Source of the DNA: Gnetum montanum | Taxonomy: Eukaryota > Streptophyta > Gnetopsida > Gnetales > Gnetaceae | Reading direction: 5' to 3' | Assembly: GCA_015680685.1 (NCBI GenBank) | Contig: MNCI01007710.1 | Span: 123,743-187,742 of the forward strand | DNA length: 64,000 nt | Shown here: positions 11,517 to 23,575 of the stretch, piece by piece | Layout of the letters: each line of letters begins with the position of its first letter | How positions within the stretch are numbered: the stretch's first letter is position 1 | Notes under the pieces: generated by a model | What the model saw: only the letters and a program-made list of their open reading frames with translations | Told to the model about the DNA's origin: nothing | The model's database searches: none | Position numbers and translations under genes: made by a program

Positions 11517-12570
11517 TCATCCCTTCTCCAAGGTATTATGTGCACTGGCTATTCTTAGTTCATGAAAGGGTTTGGTTTGTTGCACATTGACTAGTAATAT
11601 CTTATCAGGGCTCTCATGTTTGTATATGGTCATGGCCCCTAAAGGAAAGGTTGTATGAATAATGTAAGGTCCTTCCCACAGTGTTTGAAATTTTGTGCAT
11701 TGTGGCACATGTGTGGGGTTCTAGTAGAGAACATTATCTCTTGGTTGATACTTAACCTTTCGAATTTTTAAGTCATGACATTGCTTTTTATATACCTTGT
11801 GAAACTCATTTGATGATAGGGCAGCTAATCAATTTTCTTCTAGCATGTTTAAAGTTGCCAACCTTTGTTTTTGTGCTAGATCAAGGTTGAGATGGAGGTT
11901 ACAAGCCATGGATAGTGTACAAAGCTCAGTTTGAATTAGAAGCTTTGGAAGTTTCCCATACACTAACTCATAGGGAGAATAGCCTATAGGGAGTTTCCAA
12001 GTGGAGTGGTATGCCCAGAGAGCATCATTTGGTTTAGTGCTCCAATCTCTCCTATACTTGCTAATTATCCTCATCAATATTTTAGTGATCTCCCTGTTGC
12101 TGACCTCGACTTGTCCATTAGCTTGGGGGTGATAAGGTGTAGTCAATTTATGTTTAGCTCCTAATCATTTCATTAACTTTCAAAAAGTTGCACCTGTGAA
12201 GTGTGTTCCATTATCCGAGATAAGGGCATGTGGCATACCAAACCTATTTACGATTTGTTATTGCACAAATCATGCAGTTGTATATGATGTGTAGTCTGTA
12301 ATAGCAGCTACTTCAGCCCATTTTATTAGATAGTCTATAGCAAAAATGATGTAAGCTTTTCCATTGGACATTGGTGTAATGGGCCCCATAAAGTCTATTC
12401 CCCAAATGTTAAAGGGTTCTAAAGGATGAATCCATTGTTGCAGACTCTCCATTCTAATAGTCATTCCCCCATCACGTTGACAGTGCTTGCAAGATTGGAA
12501 AAATTGATGGGCATCCTAAAATAATGTTGGCCAGTAATATCTTGCAAGCAGGATCCTAATAGTTGTTCAT
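11517..12570 (-). pseudogene. Athila-type integrase (element A)
   Basis: The minus strand carries an integrase in pieces. The zinc-binding part ends with CKHCQRDGG (about 12470-12500). The catalytic core has GIDFMGPITP (first Asp, about 12400), ALISDNGTHFTGATF (second Asp, about 12190-12230) and NGQVEVSNREI (Glu, about 12110), giving the D-D-E set. The C-terminal GPY/F-like part is at 11708-11517 (FQTLWEGPYIIHTTFP). Integrase inserts the cDNA into host DNA. Frames change and stops intervene (for example at the 12464-12270 and 12146-11829 segments), so the protein is broken although its catalytic residues are still readable. Confidence 0.8.
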
Positions 12571-12734
12571 CTCCACGCATAGTGACCCCCACAAGGGCCC
12601 TCATGAGCATCTTGCAGAACTCTTAGTTGGTTCACCTCGAGCACACATCATTGAACCAAGAAATTAGGACACACTTTGTAAAGTTGTCCATTGATCCCCA
12701 TGAAGTACTTGGCTCTATGAAGAAACTGTTGTTT

Positions 12735-13140
12735 CTACCTAAATTCCAACTCCTGTGGTATTTGTTGGGTAAGGAGATAGGTGAGAATGCTACTATACCA
12801 ATTCGTCTCCATGGGTTGGTTATTCACTACACCGGCAAAGAGGGCTTCATTAGGAAAATGATCAAATATTACATATTCATCCTCTTTGCTATCCCAATGC
12901 AACTGAGATAAATGATCTGCAAGTACGTTCTCGGTGCCCTTTCGATCGATCATTGTTAGATTGAACTCTTGTAGGATTACTAGCCATCGTATAATACGAG
13001 AGCTAACCATTGGCTTGTTCATGAGAAATCGGATTGCACTATGGTACATATGGATGACCACTTTGTAACCTAACACATAGTGCCTAATCTTATCCAATGC
13101 AAACACTACAGCCATTAATTCTTTTCCTGTAATTGTGTAG
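12735..13140 (-). pseudogene. RNase H domain (element A)
   Basis: ELMAVVFALDKIRHYVLGYKVV and IRWLVILQEF followed by ENVLADHLSQL are the usual landmarks of the RNase H domain of Athila-type pol, which degrades the RNA strand during cDNA synthesis. Where relatives normally read TDH, this copy has MYH (in IHMYHSAI), replacing an acidic position expected in the active site. The stretch is open for 126 codons, but the change and the flanking stops suggest it is inactive. Confidence 0.7.
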
Positions 13141-13271
13141 TTAAGTTGTGCACCAACGATACTTCTACTTGCACAGTGGATGTAGTAAGGACATTTTTGG
13201 TCATCTAACTATGTAAGTACGGCACCTAAGGCATAATTGGACATGTCAGTCATTATATGGAATGGTCTGGA

Positions 13272-14200
13272 CTAGTCAGGAGCTTGTAGAATAGGAGTTT
13301 CTACAAGCTTTTGTTTCAGAGTTTGGAATGCTCGTTCACATTCTCTAGTCCATTCAAATGGTACATCCTTCTTTGTTAGTTCTACCAACGGTTTGGCAAC
13401 CTTAGAGAAGTTCTCAATGAACCTCCTATAATAGCCAGTTTGTCCAAGAAATGACCAAATGTCTTTGACAGTTTTCGATTGACAAGTGATTCCTTGGATG
13501 ACCCTAACTTTATCTAGGTCTACCTCTATTCCTGAATGTGAAATCTTATGCCCAAGTACTACGCCTTCTTCGACCATCAAATGGCTTTTCTGCCAATTGA
13601 GCCTTAAGTTGGTTTCTACGCATCTTTTCAACACTTGCTCTAATCAATCCAAGGCTTGATCAAAGCTTGTTCCATAAGTGGAGAAATCGTCCATAAATAC
13701 TTCCACTCCATTTCCTATTTGCTATTGGAATATGCTTAGAACTAGGCATTGAAATGTGGTAGGAGCATTGCATAAGCCAAACGACATTTGTCTATATGCA
13801 AACGTTCCCCAAGGACTGGTGAATGTTGTTTTGGCTTGATCTTCTAGGGCTATCCATATTTGGTTGTATCCACTATAGCCATCTAGAAAACTATAATAGC
13901 GATGCCCTGCTATGGTGTCTAAGACTTGGTCAACAAATGGCAACAGAAAGTGATCCTTAAATGTTGTCATGTTCAAAAGCCTAAAATCTATACATACCCT
14001 CCATTTGCCTCCCTTTTAGCATGATCACCAAAGGGCTAACCCATTTGCTATCAACAATGGGATATATGAACCCAGCCTTAAGAAGCTGTTCTATTTCTTC
14101 TTTTATTATTTGCTTCAATTTTGGGTTCAATTGTCTCTATGGTTGTTTCCGAGGTTTCATGGAGGGGTCAATGTAAATCCTATGCTCGCATATCCTAGGA
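13272..14200 (-). pseudogene. Reverse transcriptase (element A)
   Basis: The reverse transcriptase reads in two main pieces. The first (13976-13722) has KDHFLLPFVDQVLDTIAG, YYSFLDGYSGYNQI, KTTFTSPWGTFAYRQM and FGLCNAPTTFQ. The catalytic box VFMDDFSTYG follows at 13683-13697 after an in-frame stop. The second (13634-13272) contains NWQKSHLMVEEGVVLGHKIS and SFLGQTGYYRRFI. The order and wording match Athila RT closely. Both Asp of the FMDD box are kept, so decay is by stop codons rather than loss of the active site. The domain made cDNA from element RNA in the particle. Confidence 0.85.
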
Positions 14201-14514
14201 TCTATTCTAATTAACTTGGGGTATGACCAGGCAAAGGTTGTTGACCACGTGTTTATCACTTTTAGAAGTCTTTCTTTTTGTTTGGGAACAAGTCTTGTGT
14301 TGATGATCACCAATTTTCCATTTTCAAGGATCATATACTCCAGACCAGTGGGAAATGGTTTCAAATCTAGGGGCTCTTGTTTAAATCTCTTAGGAATTTC
14401 CAACTTCCCCCAATTGATGTTTTCAAGGTTAAGGCTTGGAAGTTGGCAACAAACTTGCTCTAGTGTATCTACGCTTTTAATGTAAGCACTAGTTATTCCC
14501 TCAGTTAGTTCCAT
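14137..14514 (-). pseudogene. Protease-RT linker (element A)
   Basis: A 125-codon open stretch upstream of RT begins MELTEGITSAYIKSVDTLEQ and ends with HRIYIDPSMKPRKQP, the lead-in to RT. The beginning has a clear counterpart in element B (39882-39682), where it stops abruptly at a deletion. It shows where B lost its RT. Confidence 0.65.
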
Positions 14515-14777
14515 GCATGTTATTGAGTTGCTCTCTTGATTAGCTATCAGCCACTGGGTGTCTTCTTATCGTGTGGCTGCTGCATATAGGCACTTTTGTA
14601 TATTAATGTCTTGTACACACCGATTGCATGTAGGCAATGCTAAACTTTGCATAACCCATGATCTCTGCATGCAATGGCATCTTGTGTCACTGTATGCGAT
14701 GCATGGAACTCTCTTCTTCTTGATCTTTCCAAAAGTGTTCTTCTTGGATATTTCTAGGGAAAGATCATGGATTCATA

Positions 14778-15171
14778 GGCGTGCATCTATAGTACTTAGC
14801 CATGTTCTTCCCATTATTATTAGGAAGTCCCCTTTACCGTTGTTCACTTGTATCACTAGGAAATCAGTTGGATATGATCAGCCACACACAATGGTAACGA
14901 TGTCCTCCACCAGTCCCAAGGGGATAGTGATGGACTGGTCAGCTAGCTTTAGTCGAATGTTACTCTTCCTTAATGAAGACATGTTTTAGGCTTTGTACAT
15001 CTCTTGTGATATTAAGTTCACTCTAGAACTTAAGTCCAGAAGAGCTTTACACGGTTCATTCCTAGTAACTTGGAGATAGATTAAAGGGCTTCCAGGATCA
15101 AATAATTTCCTAGGAAGGTGGCCCACCTTAATCCAGTTAGTAACGACATGTGTTAACATAACCGTATGCAT
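14778..15171 (-). pseudogene. Aspartic protease (element A), active site changed
   Basis: The protease starts SPLIYLQVT and ends with GDFLIIMGRTWLSTI, the usual last strand. The catalytic triplet reads D-L-S (plus 15028-15036) in place of the D-S-G seen in element B at the equivalent place. Both changes are single transitions (TCA to TTA, GGT to AGT). Stops divide the domain. It would have matured gag-pol; it is inactive by both criteria. Confidence 0.75.
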
Positions 15172-15768
15172 TGAGCTTGGTGTTTGGTTTGAAGGGAGCT
15201 CTGAAGCCTTATTTGATAGGGAGGTTTTTAGATGGTCAACTACTTATGATTGTGAGGGCTTGGTTGGACTGTTGGTTTTGAAGAAAGGTCTTTTCTTCAT
15301 AGAGTTGTCAAAACCAACTACGGGTTGAGGATTCACAGCCCTCATGACATTACGTTGTTGCAATTGAGTGGGGAGTTCCCCTTGCATTGCTAGAGCGGGT
15401 GGTAATGGAGCTATCGGTGTCAGAGTTGTTGATGGATTTGGAGGATGGTATGTCTATGGGTTGTCTCCCCTAGGAGAAGGAGTCCTATAATAATTTTGAG
15501 CTTAGTAGTGATGTTGTGGTGTCAGGTGACCAACAAAATCACGTGAAGAGATTGGCTACTGCACGTAGTAGCCATATGAATCCAGTTACCGGTAGGGGTA
15601 TTGTTGCCTTGGTGGTGGCATCCCCCATGACTATGGGTATTGCCACTGTTGGTGTTGCTCAATAGGTTGTGGTGGAGTACCACTTGGATAATACGTTGAA
15701 GATTGGTGGAACTACCTTGGGTTACCTTGGGGAGAAGCTAACTAGTAGGGTGCTTGCTATTTGTTAAG

Positions 15769-17699
15769 TCATGGGTTAAGTGCATACACCCCAGACTCTT
15801 GTAGATGTGAGATCACTGGGCAACATCCCTTAGGATGGTCATATTGGCATATCTCACATCCATCATCATTGTCCGTATCTAAATCCACAGCCTCTTCGAT
15901 GATGGCCATTTTACCCTTACCTTTGTTATATGCATTATCCACTTCTCTCTTTTTCTTTTTTTCATAGTCACTACCTTGCTCCCTAGACTCCTCTATGAAT
16001 TTAAGAATAGTTTCAAACCTACTATCCAAGGAGTCCCACATTTGGTCTACCTTTGTCGATACCTTTGTTGTTAATTTTTGGAGTGGCAAGGTTTTCCTAT
16101 TCACCATCTCTTCAAGTGGTGACTCTTCCTCCTCCTCACAGAATCTCACTCCCCTTTTTTGGAGGAAAGGATATCGGTTGTACTCTTTCACACTTTCTCT
16201 CTTACGTAGCTCCTCTTCTTCCTTGGCTACTTGCTCTAGTAATCTATGAACCTAATGAAACCTAAGCTCTGATAATCTCCCTTGGGCATACATTCCAAGG
16301 GTCCTCCTTATTTCATGCCTAAGTCCATCTACGAGATGACGTAGTTGATCCCACTATGAATAACCATGGCTCAGGAAACGATGTAAAAGTGCATAATAAC
16401 GGCCCATGGTAGCATCCAAGGATTCATGATTTCCCTGGTTCCATCCTTGGATTTTGTTTTGTAGTTTAGACACTTGAGAGTACGTTTGGTACTTATCATT
16501 AAACAGTTCTAACATTGTACTCCATCTTCGAATGGATTCCAGTTCTAAGGACTGGTACTAGCTTTCAACTTCTTTCACTAGTGTCCTTAGGAACAACTTC
16601 AATTTTTGCCATTCGTTTTCTATGTTCTGCAAGGCACAAGCATCATGGAATGCTTGTAGGTGATTTTGAGGATCAGCGTTGTATCCCCTCTCAAACCATG
16701 GGATGTTATTCATGTCTAACCTCTTGATCCTACTATCTTTTTGGTGCCTTGTGGGAACTCTTATGGCCCCCATTATGTCTAGCATGCTTCTAGTTGCGAG
16801 TAGGGGTTCTTTGTGGTCATCTTGTTCATAGCGTTTGTGATGTTTACGCGGTTCCCTACTCTCCCTTCTTCCATGCCTTGATTCTTTAGAATGCCCTCGT
16901 CCTCATTCTCAACTGTCTCGTCAATGTTTTTCACTCTATTTACCTCTATCCTCACAGTTAATTTCCTTATGACTGCGTCTGGACACTAAAGGAGAGGATG
17001 AATGTGATGATGAAGGTGAAGAAGAAGAAGAAGAACCATCACCATGGTGGTGTTTTCTACCTTCTCTTCTATGGTCCCAGCCACGATCGTGATCATGATC
17101 AAAAGTCCACCCTTATTGTGTGTTTGTGTTCCCTCGTTGAACACTTCATGTTCATGGGGATTAGAACCAGGGTTGTGAACCATGTAGTGGAGGTTTTGAT
17201 ACACCACCTTCTAACCATTGTTAGGAGGGGCAACATCATTTGGTGGAGGGCCTGTTGATGCAGGTTCACCATCCTCAATTTTGCTCAAGACATGTAGAGC
17301 GTTATGGGGACATTTACCCTTCAAGGATGTATGATATCTCTCCTATTGCAAGTCCCTTTGATGTTGCGCTTCTGTGGGATGGTATTCCCTTGTGTCATGA
17401 TTGCATGCAACGTATTCTATGTACAAAAATGACATGCCTATTTGTGAGAGAGCATGAACGAGCATGTTGGGGACTGATTAGTTTGGAGGTAACACAATGT
17501 TACCATCCAAATCTCTCCAATGTAGTTGTTCATCTTGATGGAGAATAAAGGTAAAGTTGGGTACATACTCATTGTGATGAATATATACCACACGAAACTA
17601 TTGAGGAACTGGCGGATCTTGGTTACGTGTGTTATGCCATCGACTGTCTCTTGTGTTAGTCCTAGGCGATGAAGTGCTCTTGTGCGAAGAAGAAGACAT
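15769..17699 (-). pseudogene. gag (element A)
   Basis: The likely start is the ATG at 17699-17697 (MSSSSHKSTSSPRTN), about 125 bases inside the 5' LTR and primer site. The core lies at about 16785-16558, with YNADPQNHLQAFHDACALQNIENEW, close to the same core in element E. The C-terminal part at 16191-15769 has an acidic/basic coiled-coil-like stretch (WDSLDSRFETILKFIEESRE) and a Cys/His cluster CEICQYDHPKGCCP that resembles an unusual zinc motif. Between these lie stops and frame changes. Gag would coat the RNA and form particles. Element B carries a near-identical C-terminal part. Confidence 0.75.
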
Positions 17700-17825
17700 C
17701 TTTGTTTTTTTCGGTGTGCAATTTACTGTTATCTTATCTTATCTTGATTAACCCTAAGGGTTTTTTCTAGCGTCCCAATGATATGAATGATTTCCTATGT
17801 TCTATGTAGCGCACAAACAACTAAG

Positions 17826-17843
17826 TCCCTGGCAACAACGCCA
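17826..17843 (-). promoter_or_regulatory. Primer-binding site (tRNA-Asp type), element A
   Basis: Minus-strand TGGCGTTGTTGCCAGGGA starts one base inside the 5' LTR. It fits the complement of the plant tRNA-Asp 3' end (TGGCGCCGTTGCCGGGGA) with three mismatches, as used by Athila-type elements. Confidence 0.75.
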
Positions 17844-17844
17844 A

Positions 17845-18396
17845 TGATGAGTGTTGAGGTACCACTACACTCAACCATACGAATACAAGCATTTCACATG
17901 CAATTTGGTCAAACTCCAAGGACTAAGTGCTTACGTGCCTTTATGGAACACTTAAGGTTAATCAATCGATGTCTTTCCAAACTTACTTGTATTGTCACGG
18001 TTGTATGGTTAAGTAAGCTTGAGGTATATGATTTTTATATCTTTTATCTTTTTAATGTCTTATGCTAATCAGGGAAGGTAAGGAGAACTAAGTGACTAAC
18101 TTACATTAACTATTTACTAACTAAGTTCTAATTATTTCTAACACCAGTATCCNNNNNNNNNNNNNNNNNNNNNNNNNNNNNNNNNNNNNNNNNNNNNNNN
18201 NNNNNNNNNNNNNNNNNNNNNNNNNNNNNNNNNNNNNNNNNNNNNNNNNNNNNNNNNNNNNNNNNNNNNNNNNNNNNNNNNNNNNNNNNNAAGGGAATTT
18301 GTCTCTTATTTATAGATAATAAGATGGGACGCGATATCGTGTACACGATATCGCAGGGGGGACATGATATCACGTACACGATATCGCGGCTCATCA
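17845..18396 (-). repeat. 5' LTR of element A (contains gap)
   Basis: Starts TGATGAG and ends GCTCATCA; bases 18153-18290 are N. It keeps TATAAATA (18307-18314, minus) and several GATATC palindromes, including the perfect 24-base inverted repeat at 18331-18354. It differs from the other LTR at scattered positions, mostly transitions. Confidence 0.85.
18153..18290. other. Assembly gap (138 N)
   Basis: Run of N within the 5' LTR of element A. Any open frame spanning it is meaningless. Confidence 1.
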
Positions 18397-18499
18397 CCAA
18401 CCTTATTTACTATTTATTTTTCCCCTGATGTTTTTTACTTACATTCGCTAAGACCCCTTAAATCTATTGGACTAATTGTAAATCTTTTTTAAATTTACA

Positions 18500-18585
18500 A
18501 ATTAGTGCTACTTAGTGGAAATGAACCTTTGATATGAGATTACCAAGCCAAGACTCTTACCACTAAGCCAACACCTCTTATTAAG
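18500..18585 (-). repeat. tRNA-derived SINE candidate 1
   Basis: On the minus strand, GAGGTGTTGGCTTAGTGGTA contains an A-box-like TTGGCTTAGTGGTAAG (18555-18570), and GGTTCATTTCC (18518-18528) is one change from the B-box consensus. The boxes are about 30 bases apart, the tRNA spacing. It shares its start with candidates at 20015 and 20535. Confidence 0.5.
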
Positions 18586-18596
18586 AGAAAGTATCA

Positions 18597-19189
18597 ACCA
18601 TTATAAGCCTATGTTTAGCATTATTCACCTATCATATTCAAAACCCTATAGCAAGTCTCATAGTATCATTATCTAATTATAAAGCAATATTGCTATTTTT
18701 ATTAAAATTTAATATAGGTTATTATTCTATAACCTTATCTTAATGGAACAAATTATGTAAATAAGAAGATCTACTACCAATGTACTTAACTAACTAGTAT
18801 GGTAGTACTTGTTTGACAACTTCCAACCTATATTGGGACTATTTAGCTTAGTTGATAATGGACATTATGAATCTATAAGATAGTTCTTGTACTTGGCAAT
18901 ACATAGGAAGAAAGTCTTAAACAAGGAAAGCCTAAATTCAAAAATTCAAAAGAAAAATAATTTTAAAGTTATTTAAAATAAAAACACTTTCTAATTCATT
19001 AAAACATATATATCTAAATACTGTAAAATTTCTTATTATCAATACTAAATTAACTAATCCAAAAAAACATAACTTGTTAAAGATGGTAAGTAGGACATCT
19101 ATAATGTATGATCCAAGTAGTGCATTGTACATCTTTTGAATCTCCATCTATAACCTTAGTTGTGGAAGAGATGAGATTAATTGAAGGAA
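18597..19189. other. AT-rich stretch without gene
   Basis: No open frame with a recognisable domain, no LTR ends and no tandem repeat seen. Short open frames (e.g. 18938-19147 minus) are AT-composition artefacts. Confidence 0.6.
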
Positions 19190-19830
19190 TTGTAATTTAT
19201 TGCTTTTCTTTTTTTTTGAAACCTTGACATTTTTATATTTCTTTGTATTTTCTTATTTCTTAAGATTTTGTGACTTTCTTAAATGTTTTTCATTTTTCAA
19301 TCATTTTTATTTTCTTGACTATGTTTATGCTTTTGGAGTCTTTCTTAGTTTGTGTTAAGGTCTTATTATTAGTACTTCAATTATATTTTGATATGCATGG
19401 TTTTGTAGATGTACATCATGAAGTTGCATCAATTCATTCCATAGTGCTTACTAGAAGTATTACATTTATAATGATCAGTGAGATCACTTTATTCATTCCC
19501 TTCATCTTCCATTAATAAGAGATTGTTACCATAAACACAATGTGATTCTTATATTTGTAACAACTTTAATAAACCTTATGGTTACCATGCTTTGAAGGAA
19601 GAAGAAAGGACCAAGAAGAATGAAATCCAAAGATTCCTTCTTAGGATTCATTATTTTAGCACAAAGCTACCTAGATGTTAGACCTCAAAATATATGGCAC
19701 ATAGCTACCTGGGCTATGAGATACTAAGAGATGAAAAGAAAAATAAATCCTAAAAATTATCCCATTTGGTAAGCCACTAAAATGGCATCCAACCCATGCT
19801 TGAAATTAGGCATCTATCAAATGGAAAATT
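19190..19830 (+). mobile_element. Fragment of Athila-like 3' non-coding region
   Basis: A T-rich tract is followed by GTGAGATCAC plus TTCATTCC (about 19482-19502), then CTTTGAAGGAAG and ACCAAGAAGAATG (19593-19622), then a copy of the CCATGCTTGAA motif (19787-19815). The same order occurs in reverse at about 35200-36000. It looks like a diverged remnant of the region between pol and the 3' LTR. No coding potential is seen. Confidence 0.45.
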
Positions 19831-19859
19831 TGATTAATTAATGCTAGTGATAAATGTCT

Positions 19860-19950
19860 AAAATGATTAGCTCATTGTATTGTTAAGTAAGAGGTTGTTA
19901 GTTCAAGTCATACTTGAAATATTATTATATTCCTCTATAATTTTTTTACA
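19860..19950 (+). repeat. tRNA-derived SINE candidate 4 (weak)
   Basis: TTAGCTCATTG (A-box-like, about 19867) and AGTTCAAGTCA (B-box-like, about 19900) are spaced as in a tRNA. The match is weaker than in the other three candidates nearby. Confidence 0.3.
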
Positions 19951-20009
19951 ATATTTTGTTGGTTATACATCTTAGGATGTACTTATAGTCATTCTTTCAA
20001 GTAATAATG

Positions 20010-20125
20010 AGATATTAGCCTAGTGTTAAGACTCTTAATATGATAGCTTCAAGTCATGGGTTTGATTTTGGTGGATAATACTAGTTATAAATTTTTAATT
20101 GGACAATATATCTTAGGGTTTACCA
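20010..20125 (+). repeat. tRNA-derived SINE candidate 2
   Basis: TTAGCCTAGTGTTAAGACTC (A box, from 20015) and GGGTTTGATTTTGG (B box, 20058-20071), then a tail TAGTTATAAATTTTTAATTG and CTTAGGGTTTACC. Candidate 3 at 20535 has the same order and a related tail, so the two copies are independent insertions of one family. Confidence 0.5.
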
Positions 20126-20531
20126 ATATTATAATTATTATAGGAATCCAATTCAATCCTCCCTAAAACAACAAGAAAAATTATTCTTTTAAGTTCCAAC
20201 ACCTCTTAATTAACAAATTTAACTAGACTTGATATGTCACTAGAAGGGCATGTAACCCATGTTCAAAGATAGAGTTTTATCAAGTAAATAACTAGGAACT
20301 AACCTTATGGCTAAAAAGTCATATGATCCATGTTTGAAGATGCACTACTGACTAATTGTCTAATGTAACATTTTAATTAACTACTAAGTTAATATGCTTC
20401 ATGTTATTTCCCCTACCAAGTTAACAACTTAGTCTTATAGTCATGTTATTTTTTCAATTGATCTTAGGATGGAAGACACAATGTAATGTCATTGAAAGAT
20501 GTATGTCTTAGTCCTAAGTTTTCTTTTTTAA

Positions 20532-20655
20532 CAATGAGGTGTTAGCCTAGTGTTATGAGTCTTGGCCTAGTAGCCCTAGGTCATAGGTTTGATTCTACTA
20601 CATAGCACTAAGTTATAAATGTCTATAAATCCTAGGTTGTACCTATATTTCACTT
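20532..20655 (+). repeat. tRNA-derived SINE candidate 3
   Basis: GAGGTGTTAGCCTAGTGTTA begins the unit at 20536, with the A box at about 20542-20557. The B box GGTTTGATTCT (20587-20597) is close to consensus. The tail AAGTTATAAATGTCTATAAA and CCTAGGTTGTACC matches candidate 2. Clear target duplications could not be confirmed. Confidence 0.55.
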
Positions 20656-20659
20656 ATTT

Positions 20660-23575
20660 TGGGTTCCAACACCCTCCTAAGTTTTTCTTGGAAGTTAGGG
20701 AGGAAGGCGGGTTGAAGGGGTGGGGATGGATAGTAAGAAAAAAATCAAAGTACATCATATCATTAACATTGAGTAGCAAAAAGAAAAACATAAAAAATAA
20801 AAAAAAAATTTAGGGATGTCTACTTAGGTCCAAAAACTTATAATTGAAATGATTATTTAAAAAAGTAAGAGAAGAAAATTAATTATTAGTAGAAAGAATA
20901 ATCCTAGTCTTAATAATATTTGCATCACTTTAAACATTTGTACTTGAACTTAAACTAGCAAAAGAAGTCAAGGTAGTAATAGAAAGCTTTAACAAAATAC
21001 AAACTTTGGTAAGAGAGAAGATCCAATAAAAAAAGATAATATAAATTGTCCAACAAACTATCCATCATAATTAAGCATACATCAAGATTCTTTTCCATTA
21101 TCATTATGTCATTTCTTAATATAGGGTTTAATCTTTAAGTTAATAATATTCTTGTTGGATGAGGAAAAAAGTTTCTTATAAATATTTTTGTGAATAATCA
21201 ATACTTCATTAATAGTAACTTAATTTCTTATAAACATTTCTTCATTATCATTTAATCATTCTTATCATTAATAGTAACTTAATTTTTTATAGGAGAAAAA
21301 GCTTGATCGTAAGTTTGGACAAAAGGGTAAGGCGATTTACATTAATCAAGCTAAATACATAAGGCACATTGTATCTATAGGTATAGTACCTTGTGCCTTA
21401 CTTCTTTTATTTCTTATAATTTCATCTTACTAATTTATTATAAATCAATATTTCTATGTTATGAAAATATGTTACAAATTTATATAAATGAGTTATGAAC
21501 ATTCTTTTTATTTGTGCTTTATATTAACATTTAACTGTTAGGATACTTACAAACATATTAATTACTAATTCTTGAAAACTCACACTAGGGTGGAAATCCA
21601 AAAGAACTAGTACCTTATAAAACCAAATCAAAAGATAACACTAGGTTGGGTAACCCACATATGAATTTGGATCAGAATGAAGGAAAGATAGAACTTTAAT
21701 TGCTCACTCAATTAGATGAAGTTTTATCAAGCTCCAAATATATCTCAAAAAGTAAGGATGCTAGCCTATTGTCTTTGATTGATGGTAGTAATACAATCAA
21801 CATGGTATAAGATAAGTGCCAAAATGGATTTGGATTTGTTTCTTTGTGTAATTGGATCTATTTTTATCATCTCTACTACTAATGGGATTGGTCATACTTA
21901 GTAATAGGGCCTATCTAGATGGATCAATTGTGGATATGAATCTAAATTTGATAGTAGTAGGGTAGGCTACACCTATGGCTTCTAGCTTTATAAGGAGATT
22001 TGGGCATGGAACTTAATTTGATTGTTATGAAGATGGCTAGATCCACAACTTGAACCTCAACTACTAGAACTTTTGTTGGTGAGAGTAATGACATGAACTT
22101 TAAAATGGAAGGAAAGCCATGTGAGGTAGGGATAAAAATTTTATAAGCTAAGTGCTCTACTCCTACTTTCTTTAATGCTACTAGCTTACTAGTAAGATGA
22201 AAGCAATAGGTCAAACAACTAATTTAATGAAATTACTCCATAGGCCCTAAATCTTTCGTATATGTATTGGGATGAAGCATTGCCTAAAGCTAATCACATG
22301 ATTCAAGGTAAATAGTTTCCTATGCTCCTACAAAGTTATATGCTATTTTAGATTTTATAGCTCATATAGGTGTATAGTACTGTTACTAGTGCTTTTATGT
22401 AGTAGTTGTCTTAATCTCTATTACTAGTTATCGTCCTACAAGGACTGTGACTTGAAAATGTATGACACTTGGTCACTTTTAGATAAAGCCACCACAACAC
22501 TTCACCTTTATTCTACTTGGCTTTATACCCATGTTTGCAAATAAATTGGCTCTATAATAAGTCAAAGTAAGCTTGGTGTTGGTTACTTTGTTGTCTTTAT
22601 GCCTGCAATGAAGCAATTGATTTTGGCACATGAAGAGATAGCATGGACATTGAATATAAATAGGGATTATATGTTTATGCAATGTTAAATAGATGAAACT
22701 TAAATGTATCAATATCTATATGAAGTTAGAGGATCTTTTATGTAGGTACTAATGATGAACTAATTCTTCTATTATTCTTCCATCCTTTTTTTTCCTTTTT
22801 TTTTCTTTTTTTTTCTTTTTTTTTTGCATGTATTGCTTGCTATGTTGTGGGCTTAATAAGCATTTGAAATGCATATATGAGAAGGATGTTCTAATTCCAA
22901 ATTTTATAAGTATGATATGAGGTTTTTTCATTGTTATTTATTGCAATGAAAGGATGCATACTACTAGGAATGCTTAGGCAAGCACAACTGGATCATATAC
23001 TAGCAGTAGGTTTTTTATGATGAAGTGTTGCTTCATATAGATGCAAATTTAAGAACATTCATTCAGTAAATTAGCCTTGGATTTTTTTATGTCTGAAACT
23101 ACTTTGGCAAAACTTTGCCACTATTTTCTTTACGTATTATTATTGATGAATGCATGTGGTCATGCTTTTGTTACTTTAACTAGGTTTGGAAAAATGTAAA
23201 GATTATAAAAAGCAAAACTATACGAATCTTATCTTTTTAATTCCCCTATGGAGTAGAAGAGTAGAAGAGAGAGAAACAAAGTTCGCACTTGTTTGTTGCT
23301 CTAGTTAATTATGTCGATAAAGCTATTTTTGATCGTGGTGCTTGTATAGTTAATGAAGCAACTATTGATGTGGTTTTTGGTTGTATAGTTTATATTATAT
23401 TATATGTTATTCTATTTTGTTCTATTTTAATTATATAATTCAATATATAATATATATCAGTTGTGTTGTGCATGGAGATTGAAAGTCATTCGTCTTTTCT
23501 TAGCAAAAACTTTCCTTATTGATAGCAAGAATCCAAAAGACATAGCACATCTACATGCTCTCTTTAAAAATAAAC
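20660..23575. other. AT-rich intergenic stretch without gene
   Basis: No recognised domain or LTR. A T-rich tract with interspersed C lies at about 22786-22826. Open frames such as 21942-22214 (minus) show no family signature or supporting signals. Confidence 0.5.

Larger units (their letters stand above)
8772..18396 (-). mobile_element. Athila-like LTR retrotransposon A (near complete, decayed)
   Basis: Two related LTRs with TGATGAG...CTCATCA ends (8772-9564 and 17845-18396, the latter with a gap of Ns) bound an internal region read on the minus strand. In order, this has a tRNA-Asp-type primer-binding site, gag, protease, RT, RNase H, integrase, a long 3' non-coding region and a polypurine tract. 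RT signatures such as KDHFLLPFVDQ, YSFLDGYSGYNQI and VFMDDFS place it near Athila. Flanks are CCAAA (8767-8771) and CCAAC (18397-18401), an imperfect 5-bp duplication. Every coding domain has stops or frameshifts, so it is not autonomous now. Confidence 0.85.

Noticed and set aside
14558-14989. 143-codon plus-strand open frame
   Set aside because: Antisense shadow of the protease and its linker in element A; no recognised domain on this strand.
8767-18401. Perfect target duplication for element A
   Set aside because: Flanks are CCAAA and CCAAC, four of five matching, so only an imperfect duplication can be claimed.
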